This document shows positions 37,329-44,884 of a stretch of 64,000 nt of DNA, piece by piece; position 1 is the stretch's first letter; each line of letters opens with the position of its first letter. Made by a program: the position numbers and the translations under genes. Source of the stretch: Candidatus Krumholzibacteriota bacterium (lineage in GTDB: Bacteria; Krumholzibacteriota; Krumholzibacteriia; LZORAL124-64-63); the NCBI GenBank assembly GCA_024275485.1, contig JAJRZA010000076.1:35350-99349 (forward strand), written 5' to 3'. A model generated the notes under the pieces. It worked only from the letters and a program-made list of their open reading frames with translations. It was not told the origin of the DNA and did not search any database.

Positions 37329-38692
37329 TGCATCACCGTCCGGACAACCCGGAACCCAAGAATGGCGCCATGAAAGCCCGGTTTGGCACCATTGTGATTG
37401 GCCGAGCGGCAGGCTTTTGTCGAGTTGTCCCAGGAGCCGCCACGAATAACCCGACTGGATCCCCGGCGTGGCCCTTCCGGATCCACCGCAAACCTTGTTA
37501 GGTATTCGGCGGACCAATTCCAGCACCATTCCCAAACATTTCCGTGCATATCATACAGGCCCCAGTTGTTGGGAGCTTTTGAGGCAACGTCGTGGGTGCG
37601 TCCAGTGCTGTTGTTTCGGCACCAGGAAAGCTCGTACAAATCGGACTCCCGGTCCCCGTTGGCAAATCGCTTTTGACTGCCCGCGCGACAGGCATATTCC
37701 CACTCGGCCTCTGTGGGCAAACGATAGCCATTGGACTCCCGGTTCCAGAAAACTTCACCACCGCGGCGACCATAAGCGGGGGTCAGCCCTTCGCTGCGCG
37801 AAAGCTGGTTGCAAAACTCGATGCACTCGTCAAAAGCAATATTCTCCACCGGTCGGTTGCCGCCTTCAAAGTGCGATGGGTTCGTGGCCATAATCGAGAA
37901 CCACAGTTCCTGATTTATTTCCGTGGTGCTCATCAAATAACTTCTGGTCAGTGTTACCTGGTGGCGGTCTTCGTCGGGCTCCCTGTCTTTTTCATATCGT
38001 GGGCTTCCCATGAGAAATTCACCGGCTTCAATATGCACCATGGCCAAGCCCAAATCATTGTCGTAGCTGCTCCGAATCGGAACACCCAACCCCTCTGGCT
38101 TGATGAACCAATCATCAAGGCTTGTGATCGGTTTTCCCTCCAAAGGCGCCGCCACTCCCTGAAGGCTCGTTCCGCTGTGTTTGTTGATTCGCTCGGCCAG
38201 CAATTGTGTGGTCCCCGATACTGCCCCCTCCAGCTCCTTGAGACTGATCCCGGCGGCCGATTCGCTGCCGACGAAGGCAGCCGAAAGGCAATGATGGGCC
38301 TTCAAGATGAGTCGTTGTTCTCCTGCAAATTCCAAAACCTCACCGGAGACCACATAATCCGCGCCCAGGATGCGCCCAATCTCCACTTCACAGGACGCGT
38401 CGAGACAGTCGGACAAACGCGTCCCTTCAGGAAGCAGTTCAAGGATGCTTTCCCTCGTCATGATGGTGAAATAATCCAGCGGAAGCTTGCGCGCCAAGGC
38501 ATCGCGCACCAGGTCGGTGAGGTAGGCCGACTCGGCGGCGCTCAGGCCCGCGTTGTTGCGCAGGTCCAAAACGCTAATGATGCGGGTGGCCGCTGCCATA
38601 CTCGGCAATACGGTCATCACGCCGATCAGGCCCGCCGAAACGAGAATTGCGGCAATCTTTCCTGCAATGCTGCTGTAGCTGAATCGTTTCAC
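37325..38692 (-). CDS. Exported protein with CsgG/LpoB-like N-domain and FGE-sulfatase-like C-domain
   Basis: A 455-residue protein with a signal peptide (about 1-34). Residues 36-150 look like the CsgG/LpoB-type fold that reads RIISVLDLRN and GRILGADYVVSGEV. Residues 210-455 form a formylglycine-generating-enzyme-like domain (PVENIAFDECIEFCNQLS, GYRLPTEAEWEYACRAG, DMHGNVWEW, GGSWDN). Only one cysteine of the FGE active-site pair has an equivalent (C in TKACRSANHNG), so oxidation of sulfatase cysteine is unlikely. A binding or scaffolding role is more plausible. It lies between two LPP20-like genes. Confidence 0.78.
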   Translation of the reverse strand: MKRFSYSSIAGKIAAILVSAGLIGVMTVLPSMAAATRIISVLDLRNNAGLSAAESAYLTDLVRDALARKLPLDYFTIMTRESILELLPEGTRLSDCLDASCEVEIGRILGADYVVSGEVLEFAGEQRLILKAHHCLSAAFVGSESAAGISLKELEGAVSGTTQLLAERINKHSGTSLQGVAAPLEGKPITSLDDWFIKPEGLGVPIRSSYDNDLGLAMVHIEAGEFLMGSPRYEKDREPDEDRHQVTLTRSYLMSTTEINQELWFSIMATNPSHFEGGNRPVENIAFDECIEFCNQLSRSEGLTPAYGRRGGEVFWNRESNGYRLPTEAEWEYACRAGSQKRFANGDRESDLYELSWCRNNSTGRTHDVASKAPNNWGLYDMHGNVWEWCWNWSAEYLTRFAVDPEGPRRGSSRVIRGGSWDNSTKACRSANHNGAKPGFHGAILGFRVVRTVMQ

Positions 38693-38701
38693 TGATCGCC
38701 C

Positions 38702-39271
38702 CTAGCGCAGCGCTTCGTTCAGCTCGCGAAAGGCCTTGTCCGCACGGTCAATCACGGCGGAACGGATTTCTTCATCCAGCTGACCCATGCTTTGCACTGC
38801 ATCGCGGAAGCCCTCCACATCCAACGACATCAGCACGTACAGGGTTCCTGTGCCGCTGATCCAGTTTTGGTCCTGGCGGGTGCCGTTGAGGGTCATGTCG
38901 GTTATTTGCCTGGAGACATCTTCAATGTGCTGTTCGTCGGACGCGTTGCGGCCAAAATATTCGCCGCCCGTAGTGGACGCCTGGTAGTCCTTCAACATGG
39001 ACTCGACCTGCAGCTGCAGCGACCGGGCAATCTCGGTGCGCCCGCGACCCTGGGCGGTGGTGCGGGCCAAAGCAACATTGCGAGTACCGGCAACCGAACC
39101 CAGGCCGTAGATGCGATCGTCGTCATCGCCGCGACCTTTCAGGACCCAGTCTGGTGCATCCTTGAGCTCTTCTTCGATGATTGAGCCGGGGTCTTTCGGT
39201 CCCGATGATGCGCAACCCCAAAACGTCGCGGCCAAAATGCAGACAATGGCGACCAATAACAGCTTCTTCAT
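38702..39271 (-). CDS. LPP20-family lipoprotein
   Basis: A 189-residue lipoprotein with signal helix and lipobox TFWGC near residue 20. The LPP20 domain starts around DAPDWVLKGRGDDDDRIYGLGSV and continues through Ala-rich helices (NVALARTTAQGRGRTEIARSL). It is the first gene of a three-gene unit with the FGE-like and second LPP20-like proteins. LPP20 relatives occur in outer membranes, sometimes with flagellar or cell-wall systems. GGAGACAG precedes the ATG. Confidence 0.82.
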   Translation of the reverse strand: MKKLLLVAIVCILAATFWGCASSGPKDPGSIIEEELKDAPDWVLKGRGDDDDRIYGLGSVAGTRNVALARTTAQGRGRTEIARSLQLQVESMLKDYQASTTGGEYFGRNASDEQHIEDVSRQITDMTLNGTRQDQNWISGTGTLYVLMSLDVEGFRDAVQSMGQLDEEIRSAVIDRADKAFRELNEALR

Positions 39272-39287
39272 GACTGTCTCCTTGAGT

Positions 39288-39436
39288 GGCGGGCAAAGGC
39301 CCGCCTGTACCTTATTGGGGATGTCGATCAGGGGTGGGTTGTATAGGCGTAATGTTAACAGAGGTTGACGATGGCGTCAACCGACTGGACTATATCAAGA
39401 GGCCGCCCCCGGCTCCGATATCGGAAATGGGGGCGG
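39288..39436. repeat. Three palindromes in the LPP20-bactofilin spacer
   Basis: GGCGGGC/GCCCGCC at 39288-39305, GGTTGACG/CGTCAACC at 39363-39382 (perfect, four-base loop) and CCGCCCCC/GGGGGCGG at 39403-39436. The last encloses the palindrome CCGATATCGG at 39415-39424. The largest could terminate bactofilin transcription, although no T-run follows; the others lie in the leader of the LPP20 gene. Confidence 0.55.
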
Positions 39437-39485
39437 TGTTCTTCACCATCAAACTTTTTGGCGAAATCGTTCGTTACGGGCCGGA

Positions 39486-39917
39486 CTATTTTTTCCCCAG
39501 GCCCTTGCTGTCCAGATCAGGGGCCGGGGTCGGGGCTGAGGCCCCTGCCTGGGCCTTGCGCTGTCCGCTGCCCATGGAACAGTTTCCTTCAAAGAAAACG
39601 CCTTCATCTATGACCAGGCGCTTGGTCTTGATGTCGCCCTCCACGTGGGAGCCGCTCTGCAGTTCGATTTTATTTTCGGCGATGATGTTGCCAAACAGCT
39701 GCCCGCCGATGATGGCATTCTTCACCGTGACCGTGGCGTGCACCACACCGGTTTTGCCGATGACCAGGCTTTCGGGAGTGCCGATGCTGCCTTTGAATTC
39801 GCCCTCAACGCGGAACGTTCCGCGCACTTCGACTTTACCATCAAATTTGCATCCTTGAGCAATGATGGATGTCTGGCCCGTATTGACTGCTTGGTTTTCT
39901 GGTTCTTTTCCGAACAT
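39486..39917 (-). CDS. Bactofilin
   Basis: A 143-residue cytoskeletal protein. ATG 39917 is chosen because AAGGAGG precedes it. The core (about 15-110) is a right-handed beta-helix with repeats such as CKFDGKVEVRGTFRVEGEFKG and KNAIIGGQLFGNI. The flanking ends are disordered, with a Pro/Ala-rich tail. Bactofilins polymerise without nucleotide and position cell-wall enzymes. It is 26 bases downstream of an M23 peptidase gene, a common pairing. Confidence 0.93.
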   Translation of the reverse strand: MFGKEPENQAVNTGQTSIIAQGCKFDGKVEVRGTFRVEGEFKGSIGTPESLVIGKTGVVHATVTVKNAIIGGQLFGNIIAENKIELQSGSHVEGDIKTKRLVIDEGVFFEGNCSMGSGQRKAQAGASAPTPAPDLDSKGLGKK

Positions 39918-39943
39918 CGATTTCCTCCTTGGCCCGATGGGCA

Positions 39944-40747
39944 TCAATTGGTTGGCGGATCACCCTCTAGAATTTGTCGGGGATCAATGGCCTCCCCTTG
40001 AACATAAACCTCGAAATGCAAGTGGGGCGCGGTGGCTTGACCGGACTTCCCAACATAAGCGATAACCTGGCCTGCGTCGACCCGGTCATTGAGACCAACG
40101 GCAATACGGCTGCAATGTCCGTATACAGTTAAGTACCCTAAACCATGCTGAATTTCAACAAAGTTTCCCAGAAAATCTTCGGTGCCGGTACGGACCACCC
40201 GCCCGGGCCCGGCTGCCAGAATGGGAGAATCCGTGCTGCCAGCAATATCGATTCCCCCATGCGGCTTGATTCCCCGATTGACGGCGCCTTTTTCGAATTC
40301 CTTGGTCACGAAACCGTTGGCGGGCCACCGGCCAGGGCTTGGGCTCAAACTCATTGCCGCCGAACGACTTAATGCCTCGGCCGACGATCCTGGCGCCCTC
40401 TGCAGCCAGGCACTGAGGGAGTCTGCATTCACCGAAGGGGCATCCTGCACCCCAAGAATATAGAGCAGCTTTTCCTGAAACCCCTGCAGAAAGAGAAGTT
40501 CTTCTTTCAGGAGCCCCACCTTCTGGACCGCGATCCTGGCGTCGGCCACCTCGTTTTCCAGGCGGGCGATTTGCTGCCTTTCGTCGTGTTTTCCGGCGAA
40601 GGAAAACATCAGCAGGCCCATTACCACCAAAACCACCAGGGCGAGGACAAGCAAAGACATCACCATGGGCCGGGTGATTCCATATTCCCTGGAGTGGTCC
40701 TGCTCGTCGGTTATTAAAATAATCCTTGTGTGTGACGGAATTCCCAT
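39944..40747 (-). CDS. M23-family peptidoglycan endopeptidase
   Basis: A 267-residue inner-membrane-anchored enzyme. One transmembrane helix lies at about 29-50, a coiled coil at 55-95 and the M23 (LytM) domain from about 145. Zinc ligands H163, D167 and H244 and catalytic H211 are visible (PHGGIDIAG, YGHCSRI, HLHFEVY), so the site is intact. It cuts peptide crosslinks in peptidoglycan and is probably positioned by the adjacent bactofilin to shape the cell. Confidence 0.92.
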   Translation of the reverse strand: MGIPSHTRIILITDEQDHSREYGITRPMVMSLLVLALVVLVVMGLLMFSFAGKHDERQQIARLENEVADARIAVQKVGLLKEELLFLQGFQEKLLYILGVQDAPSVNADSLSAWLQRAPGSSAEALSRSAAMSLSPSPGRWPANGFVTKEFEKGAVNRGIKPHGGIDIAGSTDSPILAAGPGRVVRTGTEDFLGNFVEIQHGLGYLTVYGHCSRIAVGLNDRVDAGQVIAYVGKSGQATAPHLHFEVYVQGEAIDPRQILEGDPPTN

Positions 40748-40766
40748 GGTGCTCCGGTTCCTGTGG

Positions 40767-42152
40767 TTATTCTGAATCGTCGATCAGCGCCGTGCTGCCC
40801 TGGCCCTCACGGGCTTCGCCAAACCATAGACTGAAGGTTGTTCCCCGTCCCGGTTCACTGGCCAACTCAATGCGCCCTCCGTGCTCATGCACAATACGGG
40901 CCACAATGGACAAGCCCAGACCCGTGCCCTTGCCATATTCCTTGGTCGTAAAAAACGGCAGAAAAATACGGTCCTGGTTTTCCCCGAGTATTCCGTCGCC
41001 GTTATCGCTGAAGTCTACTCGTATTTCGCCCGGATCCCCACGCTGAATTTTTACCAGTATTTCGCCGCCATTTTTCATGGCGTCCAGGCTGTTGGCCAGC
41101 AGGTTGAAAAACACTTGCTCCAATTCGTTGCGGTTGCCGAAAATCCAGGGCTCGCCGGTCTGTTCCTGGCGGATTGTCACGCCGGCTACTTTCAGGTTTT
41201 TTTCCATGAGATAGGTGGTGTCGTCGACGATTTCCGCCAGGCTTACTCGCGAGCGTCCGATGCCGGTGGGACGGGCAAAATTCAACAGGCCCTTGATAAT
41301 TCCCCGGCACTGTTCCGTCTGTCGAATGATGCGCCTGATGTCTTCAGCATCGTCGTCGTCGTCGATGGTTTCTTCCAACATTTGGGCCGACAAAAGAATG
41401 GAGCCCAAGGGGGTGTTCAGTTGGTGGGCGATCCCGGCGGCCAGCTGTCCGATTCCGGCCATTTTTTCCGTTTCGCTCATTCTGCTTTCCAATTGTTTTT
41501 CCGAAGTGATGTCGCGGGCAATCACCACAAACGACCCGGTTTTTTCCGCCAAAACCCCCGCTGACGGAGCGATGAAAGAGAAAGTCATACTCAATACCTG
41601 CGGGCTGTCCCCCGCCCGACTGAGCTGTATTTCATAGGTCAAAGAGCGGCGAATCCGTTTGACATCACGGAAGACCGTGCGCAGCTCCAGATTCAAATCA
41701 AGGGGTAGGTTGTCAAAAACTTTATTCATGACCTGGCGCCTGGACTGGTGAAAAAGCTGCTCCGAGGCCTTGTTCCACTCCCTGACCCGACCTTCGGTGT
41801 CCAAGAGAAACACCGCCTCACCGGCGTGGTTAATAATTGCCCGAAATTTTCGTTCAGATAGCCGTAAACGTAAGTTGATGATTTCCCGTTGCCGAAAGCG
41901 CAGGTAACCACTCCACCCCAAAGACAACATAAAAAACTGGAACAAACCGGAACTGAAGACTTCGGAAAATATTCGGCCGGACTTCCATTCAATTTGCCAA
42001 AAACCCGACCAGGAGCCCACTGTTTGAAAATCGGCTGTCAGTTTCAGCATATTGGATGAAAGATACAGGATTGAAGCCAGAGACAGGATCCCCATAATTA
42101 AACGAAGCCTTAACACTCGGCTGTCAAATAACTTACCTTTTGTTTTTTGCAT
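40767..42152 (-). CDS. PAS sensor histidine kinase
   Basis: A 461-residue membrane kinase. Two transmembrane helices lie near 15-37 and 65-84. A PAS domain follows (FRAIINHAGEAVFLLDTEGRV), then the H-box with H243 in GIAHQLNTPLGS, and a HATPase_c domain with FFNLLANSLDAM, SDNGDGI and GTGLGLSIV. All kinase motifs are intact. Its start overlaps the parB stop (TGATG). No receiver partner is adjacent; the lone receiver protein at 27.1-28.4 kb is a speculative candidate. Confidence 0.92.
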   Translation of the reverse strand: MQKTKGKLFDSRVLRLRLIMGILSLASILYLSSNMLKLTADFQTVGSWSGFWQIEWKSGRIFSEVFSSGLFQFFMLSLGWSGYLRFRQREIINLRLRLSERKFRAIINHAGEAVFLLDTEGRVREWNKASEQLFHQSRRQVMNKVFDNLPLDLNLELRTVFRDVKRIRRSLTYEIQLSRAGDSPQVLSMTFSFIAPSAGVLAEKTGSFVVIARDITSEKQLESRMSETEKMAGIGQLAAGIAHQLNTPLGSILLSAQMLEETIDDDDDAEDIRRIIRQTEQCRGIIKGLLNFARPTGIGRSRVSLAEIVDDTTYLMEKNLKVAGVTIRQEQTGEPWIFGNRNELEQVFFNLLANSLDAMKNGGEILVKIQRGDPGEIRVDFSDNGDGILGENQDRIFLPFFTTKEYGKGTGLGLSIVARIVHEHGGRIELASEPGRGTTFSLWFGEAREGQGSTALIDDSE

Positions 42153-43102
42153 CAGGACAATTCCGTGTCTACGCCCATGACTTTCAGGATGCGAATCAAA
42201 TCATCATCTGAATAGAAGCGCACCGAAACCAATCCCTTGCCGTCGCTTGGGTTGCGGTCAATTTCCACGGGGGAACCGAAAATTTGTTCCGTCCGGCCAA
42301 TAAGGGCCTTAATCGAGGGGTCCTCCGTGGCCGGGGGTTTTCCGCTTTTGGTGCCCTTGCGCTTGGGCTTGGCGCCGCCGGCCCGAACCCGGCGCTCACA
42401 CTCCCTTACAGACAAGCCCCTGGTATAACACAACTTAGCCAACTGGGTCCGCGCGGGTCCGGGCGCCATTCCAAGTAGGGCCTTGGCGTGTCCACGGGTT
42501 ATTCGACCATCCTGGAGGTAGTTGAGAATGTCTTTTTCAAGGGTAAGAATCCGCAACATATTGGCAACACTGCTGCGTTTCTTACCCAACATTTCCGCCA
42601 ATTCCTCCTGGGTCGCACCATAGGAACTCATGAGATTGCGATAGGCCTGGGCCTCTTCCACCGGCCCGAGATCTTCGCGCTGGATGTTTTCCAAAAGAGA
42701 AACCTTGAGAACTTCGGTTTCTTCATAGGTGCAGACAAGCGCCGGCACTTCCTTCAGGCCCGCCAGTCGAGCCGCACGGACCCGTCTCTCCCCTGCGACA
42801 ACGCTGAATTTCAGCCGTGAGGGGGTGCTTTCGCTGTCCGGGTGCTGGGTGGCTTTTTCGCCTGATCCTAATTTGCGGACCAGGACCGGTTGTAGAATAC
42901 CAACCTGCTTGAGGGAATCGGCCAGCTCATCCAATTTGTCGGCGTCGAAGTGTTTCCGGGGCTGGTTGGGATTAAATCCAATTTCTTCCAAAGACAGTGT
43001 GTTGATACCGGTGCTCTCTCTTTCGGCCTGAGACATGCCCCTCAGGTCGGCTCCCCGGATGAGGGCGGACAGGCCTTTTCCCAGCACTTTGTTCCTGTTC
43101 AT
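42152..43102 (-). CDS. parB: Chromosome partitioning protein ParB
   Basis: A 316-residue DNA-binding CTPase family protein. ATG 43102 (MNRNKVLGKGLSALIRG) is chosen over 43162 because it matches the family and avoids a long parA overlap. The ParB/Srx box GERRVRAARLAGL, the AQAYRNLMSSYGATQEELAEMLGKKRS helix-turn-helix and a C-terminal dimer domain are present. It binds the parS sites near 44.06 kb and spreads along DNA to aid origin segregation. It lies just after parA. Confidence 0.95.
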   Translation of the reverse strand: MNRNKVLGKGLSALIRGADLRGMSQAERESTGINTLSLEEIGFNPNQPRKHFDADKLDELADSLKQVGILQPVLVRKLGSGEKATQHPDSESTPSRLKFSVVAGERRVRAARLAGLKEVPALVCTYEETEVLKVSLLENIQREDLGPVEEAQAYRNLMSSYGATQEELAEMLGKKRSSVANMLRILTLEKDILNYLQDGRITRGHAKALLGMAPGPARTQLAKLCYTRGLSVRECERRVRAGGAKPKRKGTKSGKPPATEDPSIKALIGRTEQIFGSPVEIDRNPSDGKGLVSVRFYSDDDLIRILKVMGVDTELS

Positions 43103-43124
43103 TGTCCCACCGGTCCTTTTGCTG

Positions 43125-43883
43125 TCAGGGGTTTTTTGTGATAACTTCTTGTGCAAGCTCAAGATAGCTTCGAGCGCCGACGCAATCTACATCGTACAGC
43201 AGGATCGGCTTGCCAAATGAGGGGGCTTCACTGAGACGGACATTTCGAGGAATTTTGGTCTGGTAAACCGTATCGCCAAAGAAGTCGATTGCTTCGTCTG
43301 CCACTTGGTTGGAAAGCCTCAGTCGGCGGTCATACATGGTCAAAAGTACGCCCTCAATCCGAAGACCGGGGTTCAAACCACGCTGCACAAGTTGAACCGT
43401 GCTCAACAACTGGCTCAGGCCTTCTAGTGCATAATATTCACACTGAATGGGAATCAACACCGTCTCCGCCGCCGTCAAAGCATTTAGAGTCAACAAACTA
43501 AGACTTGGTGGCGTATCGATGACAATAAAGTCATAATTCTGCCTCAATGGCTCAAGGGCCCTTTTCAGGAAGTTCTCCCGGCTTTTTTCCCTAACCAGCT
43601 CCACTTCTGCGCCGGCCAATCTTCGGTCCGAGGGAAGGATATCCAAAAACCCAATGGCTGATTTTTGTATGCATTCTTCAGCTGCGGAAACCCCCAGCAT
43701 CAACTCGTAGCTGGTTCCGCCATTTGGCGATACGCCGACCCCGCTGGAAGCGTTTCCCTGAGGATCCAGGTCCACCAAAAGCGTTCTTTTTTCTGCAACA
43801 GCCAGGCTGGCGCACAGGTTGACTGCGGTGGTCGTTTTGCCAACGCCGCCTTTTTGATTTGAAATAGCAATGACTTTGGCCAT
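43125..43883 (-). CDS. parA: Chromosome partitioning ATPase ParA/Soj
   Basis: A 252-residue Walker ATPase. The deviant Walker A motif KGGVGKTT is at 11-18, followed by VDLDPQGNASSG and the IDTPPSLSLLT Walker B region. It binds nucleoid DNA in the ATP form and moves ParB-parS complexes. It overlaps the ORF extension of parB but not its chosen start. Confidence 0.96.
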   Translation of the reverse strand: MAKVIAISNQKGGVGKTTTAVNLCASLAVAEKRTLLVDLDPQGNASSGVGVSPNGGTSYELMLGVSAAEECIQKSAIGFLDILPSDRRLAGAEVELVREKSRENFLKRALEPLRQNYDFIVIDTPPSLSLLTLNALTAAETVLIPIQCEYYALEGLSQLLSTVQLVQRGLNPGLRIEGVLLTMYDRRLRLSNQVADEAIDFFGDTVYQTKIPRNVRLSEAPSFGKPILLYDVDCVGARSYLELAQEVITKNP

Positions 43884-44054
43884 AAAGCGGCTCCAATTTG
43901 GGTTTCTTTGGGTTTTTTCAGGTTTGATGGCTGAGCCGAAAGGCCACGGCCGGCAAATGAACTGAAAAATTCTGTTGTTTGGTTACTTCTGAGAAGAACA
44001 ATGTACCGGGTTTGGGGTGGCCTCGTCAAGACCGCCGGCAGAATTGCCTGTCTT

Positions 44055-44070
44055 TGTTCCACGTGGAACA
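44055..44070. promoter_or_regulatory. parS-like site 1
   Basis: TGTTCCACGTGGAACA, a perfect 16-base palindrome, differs from the consensus TGTTTCACGTGAAACA at two symmetric positions. Located between rsmG and parA, it is the likely ParB nucleation site. Confidence 0.88.
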
Positions 44071-44081
44071 ACCAGAAACCA

Positions 44082-44097
44082 TGTTCCACGTGGAACA
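44082..44097. promoter_or_regulatory. parS-like site 2
   Basis: A second identical TGTTCCACGTGGAACA, 27 bases from the first and ending one base before the rsmG stop codon. The helical offset is about 2.6 turns. Confidence 0.88.
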
Positions 44098-44098
44098 A

Positions 44099-44884
44099 TT
44101 ATCGGGAATCTTGAGCCTCGTAGGAAGAAACGACCAAGGAGGCCAACCCTGAGCCGGACGGCCCCATAGAAAGAATCTCACCACCCCGCCCTTTATATAT
44201 ATAGTCTCCCAAGGCCAGCAAGTGGCCGCTATCTGGAATTTTCAACTTACTGGCCAAATCGGAATCAAACTGCTGCTTTGGGGGGTAATAACGGGCCAAA
44301 AGAATGCATTTTTCAGACAAAAGGCCGGGATGGGACGAAAAGGCCACATTTAAGCCCTTCAACACCAAAATATCATCTAAATGAAGCGCCTTTAGGGAAA
44401 CAACAATCAATTGCTGGCTGTTCAGCCCCGTATTCTCTGCTGGGTCAGCAACACAAACCTCACCCCAGCGCCCACGCAGGGCCTCAAAGGCTGGCATTCC
44501 GGAAATCTGGTTCTGTCTTTTTAAAAACCAGGCTCGCTTCTGCCTCGGCTCCACCATGAAAGAGCGCACCCCTCCAAAAACTTCACCGAACAGAATGTGC
44601 CAGACAAGACCAGGCAGCCCTCCGCCAGAACCAAGGTCAAAATAAAAAAGCCCGTTTTGAGCCCTGGCCTCCCAGCCGGAGTTCCTCAGCCACGCCAAAA
44701 CAGCCTCTTCCCCGCCCACGCACTGCTTGAACAATCCATCCAGGCGGTCGTCGGTTTCCTGTCGGGAAACCAGGTTTATCTGGCGGTTCCACCGCAACAG
44801 TTCTTCCCGGAAGCCGCGCAAAAGAGACTCCGCGCCATGGGGCCGCTCACTCACCGGTAAACTCCCGGCCAGTCTCGTTCTCAT
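44099..44884 (-). CDS. rsmG: 16S rRNA (guanine-527-N7) methyltransferase RsmG
   Basis: A 261-residue SAM-dependent methyltransferase that modifies G527 of 16S rRNA. The SAM-binding motif FYFDLGSGGGLPGL is clear, with MVEPRQKRAWFLK after it. Its position between mnmG and parA is classic. The start lies within the last 38 bases of mnmG. The C-terminal half is somewhat longer and more divergent than in E. coli. Confidence 0.87.
   Translation of the reverse strand: MRTRLAGSLPVSERPHGAESLLRGFREELLRWNRQINLVSRQETDDRLDGLFKQCVGGEEAVLAWLRNSGWEARAQNGLFYFDLGSGGGLPGLVWHILFGEVFGGVRSFMVEPRQKRAWFLKRQNQISGMPAFEALRGRWGEVCVADPAENTGLNSQQLIVVSLKALHLDDILVLKGLNVAFSSHPGLLSEKCILLARYYPPKQQFDSDLASKLKIPDSGHLLALGDYIYKGRGGEILSMGPSGSGLASLVVSSYEAQDSR

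Noticed and set aside
37592..38695. Plus-strand frame of 367 codons
   Set aside because: Antisense to the FGE-like gene with clear domain motifs.
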